A DNA stretch of 64,000 nucleotides from Pseudomonas sp. PD9R (GTDB lineage Bacteria; Pseudomonadota; Gammaproteobacteria; Pseudomonadales; Pseudomonadaceae): NCBI RefSeq assembly GCF_019200975.1, contig NZ_JAHTMR010000015.1, positions 127,569 to 191,568 of the forward strand, written 5' to 3'. The first letter of the stretch is position 1; each line of letters opens with the position of its first letter. The notes below the pieces were generated by a model. It worked only from the letters and a program-made list of their open reading frames with translations, was not told where the DNA came from and did no database searches. The translations under genes and the position numbers were made by a program. Positions 59,096 to 64,000 of the stretch are shown here, in pieces.

Positions 59096-60046
59096 TCAGG
59101 GGGTTTGCTGAGTGAGTTCATTGCCGCGAATGACTTCCACCGCCGATTTTCTCGGCATGACGGAGCTGCTGGCGACCACAGGTTTTGGCGCTGGCGTCAT
59201 GGCCAGTTGGCTGAACTGGACCAACTCGCGGTTGGCGTTGGCAAGGATGGCCGGGGAATCGCTTTCACCGGCCCAATAGCGGGCCAGGCGTTGCTCATCG
59301 GCGCTGCGCACGGCCAGGCGCAAAACCCCGACCTGTGCAGCGAGCATCAGCCGACTCAGCAGTTGTTCGGGCACTGCAAGCAGCACGGTACGGGCGTTGG
59401 CGCGCTGTTGTTCCTGCTTGAGTTTTTCGTCGTTGCTGTGGGTCGGGCTGGAGGGCTGGCCATCATTGGTCAGGCCCAGTTGCTCGCCGACCCCGAGCAC
59501 GCGCAATGCCGGGACCACGAGCTGCGCCGAGGGCTGAAGGTTGCTGGCATCCATGCGCAAAAACAGCAGCACATCGACATAGTCGCCGGGCATCAGTTGC
59601 CCACCCGCGTTGATCACTTCATCCACGGAAACCGCAAGCGCACGTTCATCGGGGCGGATCATCCGCGCCAGTTTGCTGCCGGATTCGAAGCTTTCGTCAC
59701 TCAGCCAACTGCCGGCAACAAGGGCGCGCCAGGGTGTGCGGCCAATGGCTTGATCGAGACGGGTGAGGCTGCCGGCCGGGACGGTCCGGAGTTTTTCCAG
59801 GGCAACGTCGGCCGCAGTGATTTGCGCGAATGGCGGGATGTCATGCACCAGCACGACGATGGGTTGTCGGATGGTGTCTTCTTCCGGACTTACCAGTGCC
59901 TGGTTGGCGGGTGCCGTTGTAATGATTTGGGATTGCGCAACGGGCGCGGCGGCTGGTTGACGATTCAGCGTAAGACCCCAATACCCGGCAATAAGCGCGC
60001 CCACCAGCGAAAGTCCGGCGAGACCCAGAGTGATACGGCTGTTCAT
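59096..60046 (-). CDS. rcpC: RcpC/CpaB pilus assembly protein
   Basis: 316 residues. N-terminal membrane helix (LGLAGLSLVGALIAGYWGL), then the SAF domain with FAQITAADVALEKL, GSWLSDESFESGSKLARMIR and MPGDYVDVLLFLRMDASNLQ near 155, as in CpaB/RcpC. SAF domains bind glycans in relatives, and the protein helps the secretin in the periplasm. First gene of the leftward tad operon; divergent from flp with 324 bp between, which holds several palindromes. Confidence 0.93.
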   Translation of the reverse strand: MNSRITLGLAGLSLVGALIAGYWGLTLNRQPAAAPVAQSQIITTAPANQALVSPEEDTIRQPIVVLVHDIPPFAQITAADVALEKLRTVPAGSLTRLDQAIGRTPWRALVAGSWLSDESFESGSKLARMIRPDERALAVSVDEVINAGGQLMPGDYVDVLLFLRMDASNLQPSAQLVVPALRVLGVGEQLGLTNDGQPSSPTHSNDEKLKQEQQRANARTVLLAVPEQLLSRLMLAAQVGVLRLAVRSADEQRLARYWAGESDSPAILANANRELVQFSQLAMTPAPKPVVASSSVMPRKSAVEVIRGNELTQQTP

Positions 60047-60370
60047 GACGGCTCTCCCTTTCCTGCTGCATAAAAACCTCGTTATAGAGAACGAGAAAAC
60101 TTTGCAATCAGGCAGCTATGAACATTGAACTATTTCGCTATTTGACCGTAGCGCAGCTAGTGCAAAACGCCATTACTGGGCGGTAAATATCTGACGAAAG
60201 TCAGTCATTAAGCCTTAATGCATGTTTTTTTGACGTCAACGAAACGGTTAATACTTTCGTATTAATGCGTTGTTACAGTTGTTTACTGGGGGAATGCCGA
60301 CAATGCTGGTGCTGGCATAGGGGAATCATGTTGCGTCTTTGCAACACCCGCAGTCATCAAGGAGAACGTC
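60047..60370. promoter_or_regulatory. Divergent control region between rcpC and flp with four palindromes
   Basis: Within 60191-60265 lie CTGAC-GAAA-GTCAG (60191-60204), CATTAAG-C-CTTAATG (60206-60220), TTGACGTCAA (60230-60239) and TTAATAC-TTTC-GTATTAA (60248-60265), all perfect. The region is AT-rich. It must drive both the tad operon and flp, and is the natural target for PprB. I could not fix -10/-35 hexamers. Confidence 0.72.
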
Positions 60371-60568
60371 ATGTCTTTCGCCAAGCTTGTTCAGAAGGTC
60401 AAATCCGAGATCGCTTTTTACAAAGGGCTGGCCAAAGACACCGAGGGGGCTTCGGGTATTGAGTACGCGATAGTTGCCGCCATGGTCGCGGTGGTAATCG
60501 CCGGGTTGAGTGCAGGTATTTCGACTGATCTCACAACGGTGTTCACCAGTATTAAAAACGCCTTGTAA
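60371..60568 (+). CDS. flp: Flp type IVb major pilin
   Basis: 65 residues. Leader MSFAKLVQKVKSEIAFYKGL continues to the cleavage site TEGASG/IEYAIVAAMVAVVI, with the conserved Glu at +2 and Tyr at +3 of the mature protein typical of Flp pilins. The rest is one hydrophobic helix and a short polar tail (TDLTTVFTSIKNAL). The mature pilin is about 40 residues, cleaved by FppA, and polymerises into the Tad fibre. AAGGAGAACGTC is a strong ribosome site. Divergent from the tad operon and 84 bp upstream of an orphan receiver gene. Confidence 0.95.
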   Translation: MSFAKLVQKVKSEIAFYKGLAKDTEGASGIEYAIVAAMVAVVIAGLSAGISTDLTTVFTSIKNAL

Positions 60569-60652
60569 GTCAATGCGAGAGGTCGGCTCGGCAACTTGCC
60601 AAAGTTTCAGGTGGGTTCTAACGTCAGCGCTCGTCCATTACAGGTGTTGCCT

Positions 60653-61066
60653 ATGAACGCTTCTGTACTTTCGCGTCAACAACTTCTTCTGGTCGATGAC
60701 GAGGAGGATGCGTTGCTTGAGTTGGCAGAGTTGCTGGAGGGCGAAGGTTTTAATTGTTTTACCGCGACGTCGGTCAAGTTGGCGTTACAGCATTTGACCC
60801 GGCATCCGGATATTGCACTGGTCATCACGGATCTGCGCATGCCGGAGGAGAGCGGTATGTCGCTGATCAGGCGCTTGCGCGAGCACACTTCGCGTCAGCA
60901 TTTGCCAGTGATTGTGACGTCCGGGCATGCGGATATGGATGATGTCAGTGACATGTTGCGCTTGCAGGTACTGGACCTGTTTCGCAAGCCGATTTATCAC
61001 GTGCGGCTGTTGGAAACTTTGGATAATTTGTTTCCGCAGGCAAGGATTCGGTTGGTTCATCCCTGA
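60653..61066 (+). CDS. Orphan single-domain response regulator next to flp
   Basis: 137 residues: MNASVLSRQQLLLVDDEEDA with the acidic pair DDEE, acceptor Asp in VITDLRMPEESGMSLI near 62, a switch Ser/Thr (VIVTSGHAD) and the Lys of LFRKPIYHVRLL. No output domain follows. The ATG at 60653 is preferred over a TTG at 60596. It is downstream of flp and may be co-transcribed. No kinase is adjacent; PprA, 12 kb away in the same pilus locus, is a possible partner, by inference only. Confidence 0.88.
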   Translation: MNASVLSRQQLLLVDDEEDALLELAELLEGEGFNCFTATSVKLALQHLTRHPDIALVITDLRMPEESGMSLIRRLREHTSRQHLPVIVTSGHADMDDVSDMLRLQVLDLFRKPIYHVRLLETLDNLFPQARIRLVHP

Positions 61067-61131
61067 TGTTTTCTGTGGTCACTGGCGCCCTCGCGAAGGC
61101 GGCCTGATAGCCGGCCTGTCTTTTGCTGATT

Positions 61132-61353
61132 GAGTACATATCCGTTTCTGCGGTGACGGCCGCTAATGGTTTCGCCCTTACGGCGACTCACTTTTTTTTC
61201 AAACGCCAAAAAAAAGTAAGCAAAAAAAGGCTCGCCCCTTGCGTCCGGCCCCTCGCTAAAGCTCGGCGTTCCTTCGCTGCGGTATCCATCCGGGGACACT
61301 GCCCTCCGGTCGGCTTCGCTTCGACCTACATGCAGCGTGTTCGACTGCGTCGA
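61132..61353. repeat. Dispersed repeat, copy B (copy A at 50040-50255)
   Basis: About 222 bp matching copy A, with hairpin ACTTTTTTTT (61190-61199), loop CAAACGCC, AAAAAAAAGT (61208-61217). Stem bases differ from copy A but remain fully paired; net length differs by 6 bp. Confidence 0.9.
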
Positions 61354-61395
61354 TCTTTGCGTCCTGACAGCCCACCTGAATTTGGGGTCGTCCCC

Positions 61396-61428
61396 TGTAG
61401 GAGCTGCCGCAGGCTGCGATCTTTTGAT
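61396..61428. repeat. REP half-site before the MaoC gene end
   Basis: TGTAGGAGCTGCCGCAGGCTGC core then GATCTTTTGAT, ending 4 bp from the stop of the leftward MaoC gene. Confidence 0.78.
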
Positions 61429-61431
61429 TTA

Positions 61432-62286
61432 TCAGGCCACCGGCCGCCAATGCCCCACCATGTGCTCCAGATCCCCGGCCCCAATCAATCGCAAATCCCC
61501 ACTCGACCCCGCCGCACTGGCCAGCAATGTCACCTCGCTGGGCAAGCGCACCGGTTTCCTGAATTGCACCGCGATCTCAATATTTGCCGTCGGCAGATGA
61601 TCGGCCAGTGCCGCGAGCGTGCGTGCCTTGTTCCATAAGCCATGGGCAATCGCCGAAGGAAAGCCGAACAGTTTGGCGCTGGCGGCACTCAGGTGAATCG
61701 GGTTGTAGTCGCCGGAGACTTTGGCGTACTGCCGGCCAATGTCGGAGGGCGCTTTCCAGCGGGCAATTTCGCTCAAGGTCAGTGCCGAGGCCAACACCTC
61801 TTCGACGGGCTCGCCCTCTAGCTTGACGCCACGACAGAGCATCTGGCTTTGCGCCTCCCACAATGGCCCCAACTGATCATTGAGTGTGGTTACCAGATCG
61901 AACGTTGCGCCCTTGGCATGGGGTTGCAGGTTCTGCACTTGCACGCTGACCCGCACCCGATTGACCCCGCCCAAGGGGCGCAGCACCTGAATGCGATTGC
62001 TCAGGTGAATCAACCCCAGCAGCGGGAATGGAAAGTCCTTGGCGGTGAGCAATTGCATCTGCAAGGCAAACGCCAACACGTGTGGGTAAGTCGGTGGCAG
62101 CAAGCCGTTATCGGCGAAACCGCAGACCTTGCGATAGGCCTCCAGGCGCTTTGGATCGACATTGAGCCAGCAACGCAAACCGGCATCGGGCAGGCGGGTG
62201 CCGGTGATCTTGCGTCGTGTGGCCGCTCGCACATAGAGCCCCGGCAGGCTCGGTTCGTGATTGAGTGTGTGCCAGTCAGTGATCAT
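61432..62286 (-). CDS. MaoC-like hydratase (HtdX-type)
   Basis: 284 residues from MITDWHTLNHEPSLPGLYVR; the frame is open upstream through fabG but the ATG at 62286 is 2 bp after the fabG stop. Two hot-dog folds: an N-terminal one (PPTYPHVLAFALQMQLLTAK) and a C-terminal MaoC domain with the hydratase motif DIGRQYAKVSGDYNPIHLSA near 183 (Asp/His dyad) and FPSAIAHGLW. It hydrates 2-enoyl-ACP or -CoA. With the FabG4-like gene upstream it resembles the mycobacterial HtdX-FabG4 pair. Cytoplasmic fatty-acid or PHA metabolism. Confidence 0.9.
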   Translation of the reverse strand: MITDWHTLNHEPSLPGLYVRAATRRKITGTRLPDAGLRCWLNVDPKRLEAYRKVCGFADNGLLPPTYPHVLAFALQMQLLTAKDFPFPLLGLIHLSNRIQVLRPLGGVNRVRVSVQVQNLQPHAKGATFDLVTTLNDQLGPLWEAQSQMLCRGVKLEGEPVEEVLASALTLSEIARWKAPSDIGRQYAKVSGDYNPIHLSAASAKLFGFPSAIAHGLWNKARTLAALADHLPTANIEIAVQFRKPVRLPSEVTLLASAAGSSGDLRLIGAGDLEHMVGHWRPVA

Positions 62287-62288
62287 GC

Positions 62289-63641
62289 TTAAGCCCCCAA
62301 AACACTTTGCCCACAGACGCGAAGAGCCTGCCCGGTAAACGCGCCGGTGCCCGGTTGTGCCAGCCACGCCACAGCTTCGGCAACGTCTTGCGGCAGGCCG
62401 CCCTGGCCCAGTGAACTCATGCGTCGCCCGGCTTCGCGCAGGCCAAACGGAATGTGTGCGGTCATTTGGGTTTCGATAAAGCCCGGTGCCACGGCGTTGA
62501 TGCTGATGCCCCGTTCTTGCAGCAGCGGCGCCCAGGCTTGAGCCAGACCGATCAGCCCGGCCTTGCTGGCCGCGTAGTTGGTTTGCCCGCGATTGCCGGC
62601 GATGCCGCTGATTGAGGCCAGCAGAATGACCCGGCCGTTGTCGCGCAGGGTGCCGTTGTCGAGCAAGGCTTTGGTCAGCACCTGCGGGGCATTGAGGTTG
62701 ACCGCGAGCACCGCGTCCCAGAACTCCGGCGTCATATTGGCCAGGGTTTTGTCCCGGGTGATGCCGGCGTTGTGCACCACGATATCCACCCCGTCGGGCA
62801 ATTGTTCGACTAGCTGTGCGGCCGCGTCCTCGGCGCAAATGTCCAGTGTGATGCTGCGCCCGCCAAGGCGTGCGGCAAGGGCTTCGAGATCGGTTTTGGC
62901 CGGTGGCACGTCGAGCAGGATGACATCGGCACCGTCACGGGCCAGGGTTTCCGCGATGGACGCACCGATGCCGCGTGCTGCGCCGGTCACCAGTGCCTTG
63001 CGGCCGGCCAGCGGTCGAGTCCAGTCCGACACTTGCGTATCGCAGGCCTCAAGACGAATCACTTGCCCGGACACGAATGCACTTTTTGGCGAGAGGAAAA
63101 ACCGCAGCGGACCTTCCAGTTGATCTTCTGCACCCGCGCCGACATGGATCAGCTGCAAGGTGCCGCCACTGCGCAGTTCCTTGGCCAGTGAACGGCTGAA
63201 ACCTTCAATGGCGCGTTGGGCACTGGCGGCGAACGGGTCGCTCAAGCTTTGCGGATCACGCCCAAGAATCACCAGATGCGCGCAGCTATCGAGGTTTTTC
63301 ATCAGAGGCTGGAAGAACTCACGCAATTGTTTGAGCTGATCGGTTTGCACCAGATCACTGGCGTCGAATACCACGGCTTTGAGTTTCGGGCCGTGGCCGG
63401 GAATCCATGCCGTGGCCAGCGAGGGTTCGGTGCCGTAGCTGTAGATCGCGTCGGTCAGGCGATTGGCGAAGGCGCTGACTTTTTCCGCCAACGGCCCGCC
63501 GCCGATCAACAACGCCCCTTCGACCGGGCGCAACCGGCCTGCCTGCCAGCGTTCCAGGCGCACCGGCGAAGGTAAGCCCATGGCCCCGACCAGACGATGG
63601 CCGATGGAGGAATTGGCGAAGTCGATATAGCGGTCAGACAT
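62289..63641 (-). CDS. 3-oxoacyl-ACP reductase, FabG4-like two-domain SDR
   Basis: 450 residues, twice usual FabG. The N-terminal half (1 to about 205) is a degenerate Rossmann domain (GALLIGGGPLAEKVSAFANR). The C-terminal half is a full SDR with RKALVTGAARGIGASIAETL near 215, NAGITRDKTLANMTPE, catalytic Ser in LLASISGIAGNRGQTNYAAS with Tyr and Lys (YAASK). This layout is that of the high-molecular-weight FabG4 class. It reduces 3-oxoacyl thioesters with NAD(P)H. Leftward with the MaoC gene 2 bp downstream. Confidence 0.93.
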   Translation of the reverse strand: MSDRYIDFANSSIGHRLVGAMGLPSPVRLERWQAGRLRPVEGALLIGGGPLAEKVSAFANRLTDAIYSYGTEPSLATAWIPGHGPKLKAVVFDASDLVQTDQLKQLREFFQPLMKNLDSCAHLVILGRDPQSLSDPFAASAQRAIEGFSRSLAKELRSGGTLQLIHVGAGAEDQLEGPLRFFLSPKSAFVSGQVIRLEACDTQVSDWTRPLAGRKALVTGAARGIGASIAETLARDGADVILLDVPPAKTDLEALAARLGGRSITLDICAEDAAAQLVEQLPDGVDIVVHNAGITRDKTLANMTPEFWDAVLAVNLNAPQVLTKALLDNGTLRDNGRVILLASISGIAGNRGQTNYAASKAGLIGLAQAWAPLLQERGISINAVAPGFIETQMTAHIPFGLREAGRRMSSLGQGGLPQDVAEAVAWLAQPGTGAFTGQALRVCGQSVLGA

Positions 63642-63751
63642 GGAACGCGCTCCAGCAGCTGGGGTTCAAAGTGTGGACCACGAATGGCGATCAGTCGTTC
63701 GATCCACGAGATAAGGCCTACGCTTGATCATTGTAGATACCGTCTTGACTC
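63642..63751. other. Short gap between the reductase and the transposase fragment
   Basis: 110 bp. It probably contains the right end of the IS110-type element and the promoter of the leftward reductase gene. I saw no clear terminal repeats, as expected for IS110 elements. Confidence 0.4.
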
Positions 63752-64000
63752 TCACCGGGCAAGTGCAAGTTTTGGGTCAAATGGTTGTCCCGATTTGAGC
63801 ACCCCGTAAACGAAATGCAGCAGCTTACGCATTGCAGCACAGATGATCTGCTTGGGGGCCTTGCCGTTGGCCTTCAGGCGATCTTTCATGGCAATGATCG
63901 CTTCGTTATGCCGCAGCGCTACCAGGCCTGGCATGTAGAGGCCAGCACGCAAGCGCGCTGAACCGATTTTAGAGATCAAGGTGCGGCCCTTGAACGTGCC
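63752..64000 (-). mobile_element. IS110-family transposase, C-terminal part (5' end outside window)
   Basis: The reverse frame from the window edge reads GTFKGRTLISKIGSARLRAG, then YMPGLVALRHNEAIIAMKDR and KQIICAAMRKLLHFVYGVLK, ending SGQPFDPKLALAR at 63752. This is the C-terminal Transposase_20 region of IS110/IS1111 enzymes with the conserved S-rich start SKIG. About 82 codons are in the window. Whether the whole gene is intact cannot be judged. IS110 elements leave no target duplication or long inverted ends. Base use is lower in GC than the neighbours. Confidence 0.9.

Larger units (their letters stand above)
61067..61431. other. Gap holding repeat copy B and a REP; no gene seen
   Basis: 365 bp. 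Contains a partial 140-bp-unit start (GCGAAGGCGGCCTGATAGCC at 61092), the dispersed repeat and a REP. Short ORFs here fall within repeats. Confidence 0.75.

Noticed and set aside
57941..60073. 710-codon rightward frame over rcpA and rcpC
   Set aside because: Antisense shadow of two well-supported tad genes.

Overview
The window reads as chromosome of a fluorescent Pseudomonas (P. fluorescens group). It is GC-rich. Gene order from dsbD through retS, and the gcbA, DUF2333, NUDIX, SUI1, speA run, matches what I remember of the PA4839-PA4856 stretch of P. aeruginosa PAO1. Intergenic gaps carry Pseudomonas-type REP palindromes. This placement comes from protein content and remembered synteny, not from a database search.

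Layout. 1-7509: cobalamin corrin-ring genes in two divergent arms (cbiD-cobL leftward, cobG-H-I-J rightward), with an unassigned gene between the arms and two related unassigned genes after cobJ (to 9211). 9242-9838: marC. 9902-27868: a conserved leftward block with retS, purD, purH, fis, dusB, a DUF3426 gene, prmA, accC, accB, aroQ, dsbD, a chemoreceptor and gcbA. 28194-31012: an accessory module with a DUF2515-like protein, a small membrane-anchored protein, an orphan Hcp and a coupled unknown. 31165-35578: DUF2333, NUDIX, SUI1-like and speA. 35811-40155: a compact VgrG, a DUF4123 adaptor, a lipoprotein hydrolase and a MATE exporter. 40315-43105: small housekeeping and lipoprotein genes.

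43356-61066: a Tad/Flp pilus locus. It holds tadG, pprA, a TadE-like gene, fppA, pprB, then 2.6 kb of repeats and a duplicated small-gene module, then DUF3613, tadD-C-B-A-Z, rcpA, rcpC, and divergently flp plus an orphan receiver protein. 61432-63641: a MaoC hydratase and FabG4-like reductase pair. 63752-64000: the C-terminal end of an IS110-family transposase.

The most unusual signal is the segmental duplication at 50839-52551. Two near-identical DUF6124-type small genes are each preceded by a structured leader resembling the C4 antisense RNA of phages P1/P7. Flanks and coding regions are nearly identical, but the RNA stems differ. In each copy the stem changes are compensated, and each leader pairs with its own sequence just upstream of its own start codon. 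This looks like two insulated antisense/target pairs made by duplication and divergence, inside a chromosomal pilus locus. Other notable points are the orphan Hcp module, a compact VgrG, three related unknown genes bracketing the B12 locus, and a dense set of palindromes between rcpC and flp.
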